33,865 nucleotides of DNA from Candidatus Obscuribacterales bacterium. Its GTDB lineage: Bacteria > Cyanobacteriota > Vampirovibrionia > Obscuribacterales > Obscuribacteraceae. The stretch covers positions 1-33,865 of the forward strand of contig JAIEQI010000003.1 in assembly GCA_019747875.1 (NCBI GenBank). Direction: 5' to 3'. A model generated the notes under the pieces. It did not search any database and was not told the origin of the DNA. It saw only the letters and a program-made list of their open reading frames with translations. Shown piece after piece: positions 9,663-18,848 of this stretch. Numbering within the stretch: position 1 is the stretch's first letter; the number at the start of each line of letters is the position of its first letter. A program made the position numbers and the translations under genes.

Positions 9663-10985
9663 CTACTGAGCTCGCGACGGTGCCACCGGCGGTGCACTTG
9701 GATCATCAATTACTACAGGTGGAGCTGACCCTTGTGGTGCTTGTGAAGGAGGAAACGTAGTACCCGCTGAAGTAGGCGGAGCCAATTGTTGCGCCGGATT
9801 GTACTGTTGTTGCAGACCATACTGCTGCGCCGGAACGAATTGCGGATTCTGCACATTGGATTGTTGCGGAGCACCCTGCAACGGGAAGCCTGGCGCAGGG
9901 TAAGGTTGTTGCCCAAGTGGCAGTTGACCTGGATATCCCTGAGCCCCGAACGGCTGAGCAGGCGGAAAGGGTTGACCTTGCATTGGCTGCGGATATGGAT
10001 TGCCATAAGCGTTATTGGGTGGAGGCGGAGCTAAGTCTGAGGGAAGAAGATTTGCCATGCCTTTGGCGATCATGAAATCACGAAACATAGAACGCGTATC
10101 CATGCCTTGATAGTTATTTATGGGTTGAAATGGTGCAACTTGAGTCGCGTTACGAACGCTTGTTTCCAGCATCTGAGCGCGTCCATTAGCGTCAAACGCC
10201 TTTATCGACGTCTTCATGTTCATCGCACCGCCACCAAGAGGGGTGTACGTATTAATCTGCTCTTCCTGTAGGGTGCGGACAATTCTATTAGTCTGCTTAT
10301 TTACCATTACCGAGGTTTCAACAAGTTTCACAACAACAACGCCTTGATTAACTTGCATAGGTTCTCTACTGCGAACAAAGGTTTTAGTAAAGGCGCCGCC
10401 ACTATCTGTTGTCGCTTCATAAGGAGCTCGTTTAAATTCCCAAATCTGTCCATTTCGATCCATTTGAAAGCCTATAGGCAGATCTTGCCTGTTCAGCACT
10501 GTGCGCTGCGCATTTATGGTTTCGCCCGTTCTGAAATCGTAATCTTGCAAAATCGTTTGCGTCTCAATGTGCTTCACCCCGGCATACCAGGAGGGTATCC
10601 AGTACCAATCATTATTCGGTTGCAGCTTTGGTATCGACTGTTCATTGAAGAAAGCACCTGCCTGCAGGCTCGGATCAACCGGTGGCAATGCTTCTGCATG
10701 CATCTCAGCAGATCCGCGTAAGACAAGGGGTTTTGCACTTGCTTGATCTGCTTGACCAGAGCCAGCCTCGCTTTGACCGGGTGTAGCTTGAACCGGCGCA
10801 GCCTGACTTGAATCCGGCTGCGACTCGTCCGTCACAGGTTGCATAGATTGCAATCCACCAGCAGGAGTACTCGGTGAGCTATCAGATTGTGCATTTGCAG
10901 GGAGCAATGCAAAACTAAGGCATACACATAATGAAAATGAGAAATAGAATTTGCTGCTTGAATTTATCACCAGATACCTCGTCAT
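9663..10985 (-). CDS. Secreted Pro/Gln-rich protein of unknown function
   Basis: A 440-aa protein with a signal peptide ending near LLPANA. A Ser/Gln/Ala-rich segment is followed by a folded-looking region (about 90-310) and a C-terminal third rich in Pro, Gln, Gly and Tyr, like an extended wall- or matrix-spanning tail. I recognise no domain. The ATG at 10985 has AGG too close to it. An in-frame GTG five codons on has GAGG at a better distance and may be the true start, giving a signal peptide beginning INSSSKFYF. It lies 25 bp after the histidine kinase gene and is likely the last gene of the operon 13840 to 9663, so it may be functionally tied to that sensor. Confidence 0.75.
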   Translation of the reverse strand: MTRYLVINSSSKFYFSFSLCVCLSFALLPANAQSDSSPSTPAGGLQSMQPVTDESQPDSSQAAPVQATPGQSEAGSGQADQASAKPLVLRGSAEMHAEALPPVDPSLQAGAFFNEQSIPKLQPNNDWYWIPSWYAGVKHIETQTILQDYDFRTGETINAQRTVLNRQDLPIGFQMDRNGQIWEFKRAPYEATTDSGGAFTKTFVRSREPMQVNQGVVVVKLVETSVMVNKQTNRIVRTLQEEQINTYTPLGGGAMNMKTSIKAFDANGRAQMLETSVRNATQVAPFQPINNYQGMDTRSMFRDFMIAKGMANLLPSDLAPPPPNNAYGNPYPQPMQGQPFPPAQPFGAQGYPGQLPLGQQPYPAPGFPLQGAPQQSNVQNPQFVPAQQYGLQQQYNPAQQLAPPTSAGTTFPPSQAPQGSAPPVVIDDPSAPPVAPSRAQ

Positions 10986-11010
10986 CCTTGCTAAACCCTA
11001 GTAGTTGAAA

Positions 11011-12927
11011 TCATGCAGATGACTTTATTGGGATGCGAAACCAGAAACTGCTTCCTTCACCATCTTTGCTATCAACACCAATTGTACCTTCGTGTTGTTC
11101 AATAATCATTTTGGAAATAGCAAGCCCGAGTCCTGTCCCCTTTATTTTTACGCCGCTTCCTGGCTGATTATCCAACATCGAAAAACTCTTAAAGAGTTTC
11201 GATTGAAGTTCAGCGGGAATTCCGGGACCTTGATCTTTCACTGCAATCAAAATTTCACGCTCAATTTTCTTTGCCTGAATCGTGATCGTGGAATTCTCAG
11301 GGGAGTACTTAATTGCGTTCGATAAGAAGTTAATGAGCACTTGAATCAAGCGATCCTCGTCGGCATAAGTCATTGCATCCATGTCAGGCGTTTCGATCGT
11401 TAAACCGCCTTTATCAGCCAATCCTTGAACTTCAGACACAGAACGTTCAATCAGATTGGAAATATACATTGGCTTGCTTTTAAGCTCGAACTTACCCGAC
11501 TGCAATTTTTCAAAATCGAGAAAGTCATTGATCAGACCTGTGAGTCGTTTTGTACTGAGTTCAGCCCTTTCAAGCGCTGTTTTCATTTTAGGATTCACCT
11601 CGCCTAAGATGCCTTCGACAACTAGCGCAAGTGACATCTGCGTAGACATCAGCGGGCTTCTCAAATCATGCGCAATCATTGCATAGAACTCTTGCTTGAC
11701 ACGCTCCAGTTCATGACGCTCGGTGGCATCTTGGATACTAACCAAGTATCTTTTGCCTTCAAAGGTATTTACCTCGTTCAAAATGACATCTGCGAAAAAG
11801 GTCTCATCCTCAGAACGCAACGCATTCAGTTCAATGTTTTTCCCCTGCTCGGAAATGAGATGTTTAAGTAGCGAGATCTCTAACTTCTGAGGTGCCTGAA
11901 AAAGCGGCTCAAAAGACTTCTCAATTAGCTCTGAAGGTTCACGACGAAAAAGTGTTTCGGTGCGCGGGTTAATTGACTGAATGATGCCTTCTTCATCAAG
12001 CATCAAAACTCCGACAGGCATATTCTCTATGGTAGATCGAACACGTGCTTCCGCAACCACAATTTTATCCATCATTTCGCGCTCTTTTTCGCGAGATTGC
12101 TTTAGTGCTTTTGTCATATCATGAAAAACACCGTCTAATAATGCGATTTCGTCCTTACCGCCTACAGGAGGGTTAAGCTCGCGTTCTTCCTTCAATCGTA
12201 AGGTATTGTCGGTAATCGTAAGAAGACGTTTCACAATTCCAGTTACAAAGAAAAATGCCAGTTGCAATGCAAGGACGATACTACCGATCATCGCAACGAA
12301 AAGGAAGGTTTTTTGTTGATCCCGAATTTGCTGTTGTTTCTTCGGAGATTCACGCTGCGATCCTTTGATCGTTTTGAAAATCTTGTTCAGTTTCTCGCTG
12401 TAACTCACGGAGAAATTCTGTCCGATCTCACCTTCCGCCTTAATTTCATCGAAAAGCTCAGTGTCTATTATTTTGACGAACTCTTCAGGTCCACATGCTT
12501 GTTGAGAGAGGAGCAGTCTTTGCAAAATGAGATCTCGAGCCAGATCAAGGTGTTGCGTTTCAAACTCTTGCAAAGGAGCCATCAGCGTTTCGCCCTGGCT
12601 TTTATAGAGAGGAGTGTGCTTCAGTGTTTCCTTTAAGTCTTGCCTGATTCGCGGCAAACTTTCAACTTGCTCGTTCCACTGCTCAAACGACTCTATCGAT
12701 GAATTCCAAAGATTTTCGTTCAAACCCTGGCCAATTTTATAGAACTGACTCACGGTATCACCTATTGAATTTTGAATCAGCTTTGCCTGCTTTTCCTTGT
12801 TGATTTCGGCTTCCAGCTCATAAGTCTGATAGAGCAAAACAGAAACTATTACCAATTCAAAAAGAAGCGGTACACAGACCAGAATCAATCCACGATGAAT
12901 AAGCTTTAGTTTGCTATCCAATCTCAC
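11011..12927 (-). CDS. Membrane sensor histidine kinase (HAMP-PAS-HisKA-HATPase)
   Basis: A 638-aa sensor kinase. Two membrane segments (about residues 11-33 and 210-231) flank a helical periplasmic sensor domain of about 175 residues. HAMP (about 232-285) and PAS (about 295-400) domains follow. The phosphoacceptor is His420 in [10 protein letters not shown], and the ATPase core shows [10 protein letters not shown] (N box), KDQGPGIP (G1) and [10 protein letters not shown] (G2). Start is GTG with GAGG five bases upstream; this ribosome site overlaps the stop of the preceding gene seven bases away, suggesting translational coupling. The probable partner is the OmpR-family regulator encoded divergently at 14011. 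The ligand is unknown, but the flanking secreted proteins in the same operon are plausible partners in sensing. Confidence 0.92.
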   Translation of the reverse strand: MRLDSKLKLIHRGLILVCVPLLFELVIVSVLLYQTYELEAEINKEKQAKLIQNSIGDTVSQFYKIGQGLNENLWNSSIESFEQWNEQVESLPRIRQDLKETLKHTPLYKSQGETLMAPLQEFETQHLDLARDLILQRLLLSQQACGPEEFVKIIDTELFDEIKAEGEIGQNFSVSYSEKLNKIFKTIKGSQRESPKKQQQIRDQQKTFLFVAMIGSIVLALQLAFFFVTGIVKRLLTITDNTLRLKEERELNPPVGGKDEIALLDGVFHDMTKALKQSREKEREMMDKIVVAEARVRSTIENMPVGVLMLDEEGIIQSINPRTETLFRREPSELIEKSFEPLFQAPQKLEISLLKHLISEQGKNIELNALRSEDETFFADVILNEVNTFEGKRYLVSIQDATERHELERVKQEFYAMIAHDLRSPLMSTQMSLALVVEGILGEVNPKMKTALERAELSTKRLTGLINDFLDFEKLQSGKFELKSKPMYISNLIERSVSEVQGLADKGGLTIETPDMDAMTYADEDRLIQVLINFLSNAIKYSPENSTITIQAKKIEREILIAVKDQGPGIPAELQSKLFKSFSMLDNQPGSGVKIKGTGLGLAISKMIIEQHEGTIGVDSKDGEGSSFWFRIPIKSSA

Positions 12928-12934
12928 TAAAACC

Positions 12935-13840
12935 TCAACGTGTTAGTATCCATCGCCAATAAAAAACACTGTTACTACCGTGATCTTTATTGAACATGCT
13001 ACCGATCATCGTCTTTCGATCTGGCGAAATGAAGAATTCTGCGTGACCATCCCAGTTTGGTATGGAACATCGAACAAAGCCAGTCTTTTTATCAATTGTG
13101 CCTTCTCGGATGATTCCGGTACCTTGAGTCGGCGCGGTGCCTTTTAAATATCGATTAGTGACACAAACGCCCTCAAAGAATCTGGGATTACTAGCTGACT
13201 GCTTCAGAGTTACCTCGCCCAAGTTAGACTTCCACTTACCTAGAATATCGCTTGGCAGAGCGCTATCTTTTGGAGGAGATTGCTCTTGTGACCAGGGGTT
13301 CTTCGCATCTAAACTCATTCCTGCAGAAACGAACGCTAGTGAGCTGTCGATAAAACTAAAATATTTAGGGGACTTGGATTCGAACTCAAAAGTAGTGAAC
13401 CGTTTGGCTCCGGCTGGCTTTGCCGATACGGCAGCCGGCTTGCCGAATTTGTTCCTAACCTCAGCCATACTCATCTCTTGAGTAATCTCGTCTGGGCGAA
13501 GCTCAGTTGACGCAGATAACTTTGAGGCGTCGCTCGGATTGAAGAAAATGTCCTTTATCCGAACACCATCCTGCACCAGAATCTCGATACCATGCTTTGC
13601 GTAAATCCAAAGTTCCAGACGCCTTTGCTTTGAACGAGATGGCAAAAATGAGATCAAAAAAGCATCAGGCGCACCCCAGGCATTGAAATAAGCAGAAGCA
13701 GTTGGTTGCGCCGATAGCGATTTAAATTTTTCGAAGTCTCCGACATTAGCTTCGCCGGGATTGGAGAGATTCGTCGCAAAGGCAAGCCCAGCGCAAAGGA
13801 GCAGACAAACTAGATATCTTTTTCCAGTCGAAGGCGGCAT
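12935..13840 (-). CDS. Secreted protein of unknown function, sensor-kinase operon
   Basis: A 301-aa protein with a signal peptide (about 1-25). Two segments in the first half, FNAWGAPDAFLI and SMAEVRNKFGKPAAV, resemble the short repeats of BamE/SmpA-like envelope proteins; this similarity is weak. The second half (from about residue 195) begins GKWKSNLGEVTLKQS and looks like a small beta-rich domain. It is the first gene of the minus-strand operon and is joined to the histidine kinase by only seven bases, so it probably modulates or shares the signal of that kinase. No catalytic motif is seen. Confidence 0.75.
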   Translation of the reverse strand: MPPSTGKRYLVCLLLCAGLAFATNLSNPGEANVGDFEKFKSLSAQPTASAYFNAWGAPDAFLISFLPSRSKQRRLELWIYAKHGIEILVQDGVRIKDIFFNPSDASKLSASTELRPDEITQEMSMAEVRNKFGKPAAVSAKPAGAKRFTTFEFESKSPKYFSFIDSSLAFVSAGMSLDAKNPWSQEQSPPKDSALPSDILGKWKSNLGEVTLKQSASNPRFFEGVCVTNRYLKGTAPTQGTGIIREGTIDKKTGFVRCSIPNWDGHAEFFISPDRKTMIGSMFNKDHGSNSVFYWRWILTR

Positions 13841-14010
13841 TGGGATACTACTTCAAGACGGCCATCTGTCTGTATAGCACAAAATCATTGCTAGTGATGA
13901 TTTTCGGCGTCAGGAGCTTCAGTTTTTCCGACGCCGGAGACGGAGGAGCGCAGCCAACATGTTAGAATTTTCTCGGTTTCAAGTAGTCACGAAACGCAAG
14001 GGTTGTCTAA
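13841..14010. promoter_or_regulatory. Divergent promoter region of the two-component locus
   Basis: This 170-bp interval separates the sensor-kinase operon (leftward) from the response-regulator gene (rightward) and should hold both promoters. A GC-rich stretch GCCGGAGACGGAGGAGCGC lies at about 13933-13951. None of the 11-bp repeats found elsewhere in this window is present here, so there is no visible sign of autoregulation through that box. Confidence 0.5.
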
Positions 14011-14682
14011 GTGGCCAAGATTCTAATAGTTGAGGACGAGGATCATCTTCGAAGTTCAGTTCGTGACGTCTTGGAGTCCCAGAATTATCTTGTCGATGAG
14101 GCCGGAGACGGACGGACAGCGCTTGAAATGCTTGCTGTCAGCGGATACGACCTGATTATTCTCGATTGGAATCTTCCTGAAGTCTCGGGTCCCGAAATTT
14201 GCCGGAAGTACAGAGCTTCTGGCGGCAAGAGTCCTGTCATTATGCTTACCGGAAATAAGACGGTGGACGATAAAGAGCATGGATTGGACGCCGGTGCCGA
14301 TGACTACCTGACCAAACCGGTTCATCACCGTGAACTTTTAGCGCAGGTCCGCGCCGCCCTGCGGCGTTCCAGTAATTTTTCGGACGTCCTCGAGGCAGGT
14401 GGATTAAAACTTGATCCGGTTAAGCATGCCGTAAAGCTGGATGACAAGAATCTAGATCTGCTTCCGAAAGAGTTTGCCTTACTTGAATTTTTGATGCGCC
14501 ACCCAAACACAGTTTTTAGTCCGGAAGCTTTGGTGGAAAGAGTATGGCCATCAGATTCGGAAACATCGCCCGACATGATTCGAAAATACGTAAGCCGACT
14601 CCGCGAAAAGATCGATAAAGAGGGCTCGCCTTCTTTAATTCGAACTGTCCACGGAGTCGGTTATCGATTTGAAACTGCATGA
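14011..14682 (+). CDS. OmpR/PhoB-family response regulator
   Basis: A 223-aa response regulator. The receiver domain (1-118) has the acidic pocket (Glu8, Asp9), phosphoacceptor Asp52 in LILDWNLPE, Thr in MLTG and Lys in LTKPV. The winged-helix DNA-binding domain (about 128-223) ends in the usual RTVHGVGYRF motif. Start is GTG, with AAGGG about ten bases upstream. It is divergent from the operon holding a HAMP-PAS histidine kinase, the likely phosphodonor. Regulators of this family bind direct repeats with an 11-bp period, and such repeats occur at three promoters in this window, making it a candidate for their activator. That link is inference. Its receiver is notably similar to the receiver fused to the Ser/Thr kinase at 26020. 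Confidence 0.95.
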   Translation: MAKILIVEDEDHLRSSVRDVLESQNYLVDEAGDGRTALEMLAVSGYDLIILDWNLPEVSGPEICRKYRASGGKSPVIMLTGNKTVDDKEHGLDAGADDYLTKPVHHRELLAQVRAALRRSSNFSDVLEAGGLKLDPVKHAVKLDDKNLDLLPKEFALLEFLMRHPNTVFSPEALVERVWPSDSETSPDMIRKYVSRLREKIDKEGSPSLIRTVHGVGYRFETA

Positions 14683-14687
14683 GGAAA

Positions 14688-15236
14688 CTAAAGCGTTTCG
14701 GTGCGGACCTTGCCTGTTGCAAGATATTTGATTTCAAAGGAAGTGTTGTAGCCATCCTTATATGTTGGGAAAACGCAGAAGGTAACATACAATCCTTCCT
14801 TAGCGATTACGGCTGTTAGTTGCTTCGAGTTGGTTTGTCCTTCATTTATTTGCCACCCGTATTGCTGAAGCGTGTTGCGGTAAGACTTCATCACTTGATG
14901 TGGGTATTCTTTTGAAACGAAACGCATGATGAAACACTGACCTGTTTTCAGACGAGAATAGTTCAATCCTCCTGTGAATTTCGATGCACCCTGGTAACCA
15001 GGAAGATTCGCCGCTGAGACCGTATTTTTCAAAGCTTCCGTACTGTACATGTAGTTTTGAGCGCCGGTAAATCTCTTTAGAGGGCGCGCGGCTTGAACTG
15101 TAGCGCCTGGTTGAGCAGCGGAATTTGTAGCTGCAGTCGACTGTGCAGTTGCCGCCTGCAGGGTCCCCGTCATAAAAGTAGAGAGAAAAAGAATAGCGTG
15201 TGCGGCTGCTTGTGTTGTTATTTGATTCAAATTCAT
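14688..15236 (-). CDS. Small secreted protein, shared C-terminal domain family (copy 1)
   Basis: A 182-aa protein with an N-terminal signal (about 1-30) and an Ala/Gln/Thr-rich linker. The C-terminal part contains YPHQVMKSYRNTLQQYGW followed by a beta-strand pattern ending in VTFCVFP. The same arrangement occurs in the proteins at 17660 (HPTQIVNWYKAAFQQYGW) and 33233 (DPAPTVIQFFKTSLPASG), so they appear to be one domain family. Ribosome site GGAG lies eight bases before the ATG. It is the last gene of the minus-strand operon starting at 18629 and ends five bases from the stop of the convergent response-regulator gene. Function is unknown; an envelope role is likely from the signal peptide. 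Confidence 0.8.
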   Translation of the reverse strand: MNLNQITTQAAAHAILFLSTFMTGTLQAATAQSTAATNSAAQPGATVQAARPLKRFTGAQNYMYSTEALKNTVSAANLPGYQGASKFTGGLNYSRLKTGQCFIMRFVSKEYPHQVMKSYRNTLQQYGWQINEGQTNSKQLTAVIAKEGLYVTFCVFPTYKDGYNTSFEIKYLATGKVRTETL

Positions 15237-15299
15237 TTCGATGTCTCCATGTTCAAAATAGCTGAGTTCAATTCGTTTTATGCGTAAGACCGCCCAGAA

Positions 15300-17600
15300 T
15301 TACTCCGGGTTGTGCGGTGCAGTAAGCGCACCTGATGCTTTCACGAATTGAAAGAACTTGATGTAACCGAGCAGACCATTAGCACCACTTGAAGCTTGAT
15401 ATGAGACAGTGTCGAGAGCGAAGGCATTAACCTTATTTGTCATGAAAAGATGATCGTGAATACCAAAATCGTTAGGAGAATCAATCATAGAACCTGATGG
15501 ATTACCGATTGGATAGGTCGTACAGAAGGCATGCATCTTGCCGTCTGGCTTAGAACGTTCGGGAGCCAGAGCCCAGCTCGGTGCGGTTTCACTCAACACA
15601 AATTCCGATTTCGGATTAGCCGGATTTTGCAAGTAGACATAGAGTTTTTCGCCAAGTGCAACTTTGTGGTTGAAAACCTTATCGAAGTCTGACTGTCCTG
15701 CTTCTGGCTTGATTTCCTTCATGCGCTGAACAATGAATCGCTTAACTTCATCCGACGGAGTCAACTGCTGAGAATGGATAACCATCCGGCTTTGCTTCGT
15801 ATCACCGTCGATTCGCAAGTAAGGAGCCTTTTCCGGTGTACCCGTTGTCTGTTTGAACAATTCTTCGATGGTACCGTTCGTAGTTACTTTGGCAAGTACA
15901 TTAGGATCACCGTAGCCAACCACACCGCTGTCACCCATGGGAAGCTTTGCTCCTGCTGGTGCATAGGTATATGGTCCACCAAGCACAGGTAAAGTTGAAT
16001 TTGGGTAGAGCCTTAATCCTGTAAATCCAAAGTTGCGGTCGAATTTTGTCAGAGATTGAGGATTAAAAGGAATCGGATAAAGGTGCAAGGTCCACAACTT
16101 CGCTTGCTCAGCAGCGATAAGATTCTGTCCTGAGTATTCGGATTGATCCTGGCTGTTTACGTTCGGATGATAAGCCCTGTTGAACGGAGACATATTATCA
16201 GGCAAAGAAGGTGTCGCAAGAAACGAGCAATCACTATCCGGGTTGTTACCATCGGGGTCCGAGTTGCGATCAGTGGCGACGACGACATGGCTTGTATCGG
16301 TATCGTAAGGAATCAATCTGCTGGCATCCAACTTCGATGTTATAGGAGCTCCGCTTGCATCATAAAGAAGTGGATGATCCTCATCATCAGTAATCGGTGG
16401 TCCTGCATTTGGGTTAACTGCTGATGGACGAAGCGAAGCGGGAGTCTGCAACCAGCTCTCAAGGGCGTTATATGGCTGTCCCTTAACTGTGCTGCTAGTT
16501 GAGAATATGTGCGTCTTGCGGTGAACGAGAGTGCCAGTTCCTGCTTCACAAGCCTCCCAAGTATCGTTATGTTTGACGTGCACTTTGAAGTTTGGGTCTC
16601 TCATGGAATTGTCAATCACGAGATAGCCTTGTGGAATTCTGGCTTCTGTAGGGGCGGTGGGAATGCCGACGATTCCAGCTGATGAGTTCATCTGCTCACC
16701 CTTTGAAATGTCATTGACAGAGCGTGCTCCTCCCTGGAATCCGTTTGGCGGAAGAAAGACTTTTTCTTTGCCCGGTTGGGCTGAGTATTTCAATTCGCTG
16801 AATGTCTTCTTGGACACAAGGTGTGGTTGATGCTTCGGTTGAGTTGGAACCGTATAGATTGGGCAGGAAAGACCGGGCAAAGAAATTGGCTGATAACCGC
16901 GGACATACTTGTCCAACCCGTCTGTGGCGACCAGATTGATGACCTTATTTGTATCGAGCGGTTTGCCTGCGGGATCATTTTCGCCTGCCGTATACGGCAT
17001 GTTGTCCAAGATCTTCTCGATAGCTACATTGGAAGCTCCGACGTCTTCCTTTGCACTTTCAAGGTAAGCGACTTTATAAAGTCCTCCGTCCCAATCAATT
17101 TTTTCATTTTTGTCCGTCATGCGAATTGAGTTTGATTTAGCTAAGGCATCGAAATTGCGTTTAGCCCAATGCTCGGAAGCCTCGGGATTTTCAAGCAACT
17201 CTTTGAGCTTAGCTCCGACGCTTTGCTTTGTCCCTTGCAATTCCTTAACTATGCTTTCTGCATTCTTGATGCCGGGGTCTGAGCCATCAGCTGAGGCGTT
17301 CATTGCAATTAACAATGCGGTGGAGACCATATTGTTGTAGCTTCCAAGATCAACATTTTTGGTTGCGGAGCAAACTTTGAACTGCGATTGAAAGCTGCTG
17401 TTGCTATCAAAAGAAACAGACTCAACTACAGCTTTCTTATTCAAGTTGAGCATGCCCGCGTCAGTAGCATTGTTGTGTTCTTGTGATCCATTGAGCATTT
17501 GAATGTATTGAACAATTGCCACACCTGCAATCGATATAAGTAGTGTCGCGGCTAGTGTGAAAGGCAATGCTTGTCCCAAACTGCGGTTAGCTTTACGCAT
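15300..17600 (-). CDS. Large Tad-like secreted/pseudopilin protein
   Basis: About 766 aa. The N-terminus (RKANRSLGQALPFTLAATLL, then a hydrophobic helix to about residue 35, then HNNATDAGMLNLNKKAV) matches TadE/TadG-like pseudopilins: a basic stretch, one membrane helix and a small-residue helix. The remaining 700 residues are soluble and of unknown fold. The frame extends to 17690, but the ATG at 17598-17600 has AAGGAGAG upstream and follows the previous gene by 59 bp, so it is the better start. It is the third gene of the operon 18629 to 14688. It differs from the VWA-type TadG at 21627 in having no MIDAS motif that I can see. It may be a surface or pilus-tip protein. Confidence 0.8.
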   Translation of the reverse strand: MRKANRSLGQALPFTLAATLLISIAGVAIVQYIQMLNGSQEHNNATDAGMLNLNKKAVVESVSFDSNSSFQSQFKVCSATKNVDLGSYNNMVSTALLIAMNASADGSDPGIKNAESIVKELQGTKQSVGAKLKELLENPEASEHWAKRNFDALAKSNSIRMTDKNEKIDWDGGLYKVAYLESAKEDVGASNVAIEKILDNMPYTAGENDPAGKPLDTNKVINLVATDGLDKYVRGYQPISLPGLSCPIYTVPTQPKHQPHLVSKKTFSELKYSAQPGKEKVFLPPNGFQGGARSVNDISKGEQMNSSAGIVGIPTAPTEARIPQGYLVIDNSMRDPNFKVHVKHNDTWEACEAGTGTLVHRKTHIFSTSSTVKGQPYNALESWLQTPASLRPSAVNPNAGPPITDDEDHPLLYDASGAPITSKLDASRLIPYDTDTSHVVVATDRNSDPDGNNPDSDCSFLATPSLPDNMSPFNRAYHPNVNSQDQSEYSGQNLIAAEQAKLWTLHLYPIPFNPQSLTKFDRNFGFTGLRLYPNSTLPVLGGPYTYAPAGAKLPMGDSGVVGYGDPNVLAKVTTNGTIEELFKQTTGTPEKAPYLRIDGDTKQSRMVIHSQQLTPSDEVKRFIVQRMKEIKPEAGQSDFDKVFNHKVALGEKLYVYLQNPANPKSEFVLSETAPSWALAPERSKPDGKMHAFCTTYPIGNPSGSMIDSPNDFGIHDHLFMTNKVNAFALDTVSYQASSGANGLLGYIKFFQFVKASGALTAPHNPE

Positions 17601-17659
17601 ACTCAATCTCTCCTTCTCTACCTGGTGAACATCAACTGAACCTTGAACTGTGGCTGCAC

Positions 17660-18196
17660 TTATTGCTCCGTTCCAAAATAGCGGTAACAAAGTTTGAGGT
17701 GTGAAGCGGCTCCTGAATTTCTCTTTGGACTCATAAGGTTAATGCTTGTACTGATGTTGGTTCCGTGCAGTGCATTGAGGCTGTACTGGTTGTTGCCTTG
17801 TGTTTCGCAAGCCCATCCATATTGTTGAAACGCTGCTTTGTACCAGTTGACAATTTGGGTTGGATGCTCTGCAGTTTCAAGAGTGATTGTGTAAGAGATG
17901 CCACCATCAGCTTGACGGCTTGCTGATACATCAGATGAAATGATGCGGCCGCTGTATGGTGGCAAATATGGTGTGTCAGGCATTCTGACCACCGAGTTTG
18001 CAGTTCTTGCTTGTGAGCTGACGTTACTCGCGATGGCCGGTGTACTGATCATCGAAGCCGCAAACAACAAGACACTGCGTGCGATAACTGGTGCACTAAT
18101 CATGGATACTGCAATTAGAATTGGCAGAAAACGCTTTTGGATGCCAGCAAGGATACTCGATTGCAGAGAGTTGGCACTTTCAAAATTCTTTCGCAT
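17660..18196 (-). CDS. Small secreted protein, shared C-terminal domain family (copy 2)
   Basis: A 178-aa protein with an N-terminal hydrophobic signal region of unusual length (about 25-57, two hydrophobic stretches with SMIS repeated). The C-terminal domain carries ITLETAEHPTQIVNWYKAAFQQYGW, then a strand-rich end with Asn/Ser-rich turns. It aligns with the proteins encoded at 14688 and 33233. AGGGG lies about nine bases before the ATG. It is the second gene of the operon begun at 18629 and sits directly upstream of the Tad-like protein, so it may assist in secretion or assembly; this is inference from position. Confidence 0.8.
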   Translation of the reverse strand: MRKNFESANSLQSSILAGIQKRFLPILIAVSMISAPVIARSVLLFAASMISTPAIASNVSSQARTANSVVRMPDTPYLPPYSGRIISSDVSASRQADGGISYTITLETAEHPTQIVNWYKAAFQQYGWACETQGNNQYSLNALHGTNISTSINLMSPKRNSGAASHLKLCYRYFGTEQ

Positions 18197-18251
18197 AATT
18201 CATTACCCCTGATATTTAGACGATTAGTGTTTGAACCTGGTGGACGCAAAG

Positions 18252-18629
18252 TTAGAAACCGGCGATCGCTCCGAGCGTTCCGATCAGGAAGGAGGAAGTT
18301 CCTCCGAAAGCGAGAGCCTTTACTGCATTGCCAGAAAGACCGGCTTTGAAGGTTTCAACCGACGTAGGAACACTCATACCGATTACTACCGAGGCGAGCG
18401 TTTGTGCTGGTATGCCGCTGAGAACGGTTTCTAAAAGCACTCTTTCGACATTCATTCCGACAGCCAGCATTCCAAAGAGCGCTGGAACGCTGACTGCAAC
18501 GCCAACAGCAATTGCCAAAGGTGTACAAGAATCGATCTTCTTGATGGCAGCATCGATGTTCCAATTCGGTGCATCGGCTTTCTGAAAGGGCTCGGCATTA
18601 ACTTCCATCGTAATTACTGCATTCATCAT
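18252..18629 (-). CDS. Small membrane protein, new family (copy 1)
   Basis: A 125-aa protein beginning MMNAVITMEVNAEPFQK, with a hydrophilic N-terminus (about 1-35) and three hydrophobic segments (about 40-62, 72-90 and 106-124). The frame extends to a GTG at 18659, but GAGG nine bases before the ATG at 18627-18629 supports the shorter form. It is similar to the 122-aa protein encoded at 27588, notably in TPLAIAVGVA versus TPMAAVGAIA and LSGNAVKALAFGG versus MNGTAMQMLARGS. Both genes lie behind the same 11-bp-repeat promoter. It leads an operon with Tad-like secreted proteins. The size and hydrophobicity allow a pilin-like, channel or holin-like role, but none can be shown. Confidence 0.8.
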   Translation of the reverse strand: MMNAVITMEVNAEPFQKADAPNWNIDAAIKKIDSCTPLAIAVGVAVSVPALFGMLAVGMNVERVLLETVLSGIPAQTLASVVIGMSVPTSVETFKAGLSGNAVKALAFGGTSSFLIGTLGAIAGF

Positions 18630-18665
18630 TGCTGTTTTCCTCGCTCGTTCCCGACTCACAAGGAC

Positions 18666-18720
18666 AGTTTATTCAGCATTCGTCCAATAGTTGTCTCGCC
18701 TTTGTCCAAGATTTGTCCAA
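18666..18720 (-). promoter_or_regulatory. Four 11-bp direct repeats plus -10, promoter of the 18629 operon
   Basis: Reading on the minus strand, four 8-mers start exactly 11 bp apart: TTGGACAA (18720-18713), TTGGACAA (18709-18702), CGAGACAA (18698-18691) and TTGGACGA (18687-18680). Eight bases later comes TAAACT (18671-18666), a fair -10. The start codon is 50 bp from the last repeat. No -35 hexamer is seen at the normal distance, which fits an activator that replaces it, as PhoB does. The same architecture recurs at 20313 and 27989. Confidence 0.85.
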
Positions 18721-18848
18721 TTGACCAGGTGAGACTTTCGGGCATTTTGGAGCGAAAACCGTTCCTTATATATGATTCGATTGGTGGCCGAACCATCAAC
18801 GACTAGCTTGCTGCTAAAATGATGGCTCCATAATCCACAGATCCATCC

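Noticed and set aside
17601..17690. N-terminal extension of the large Tad-like protein
   Set aside because: The internal ATG has a strong ribosome site, and the extension overlaps the preceding gene.
18680..18720. The 11-bp repeats as a short CRISPR-like array
   Set aside because: The repeat is 8 bp with 3-bp spacers, far too short, and it is placed in promoter position at three loci.
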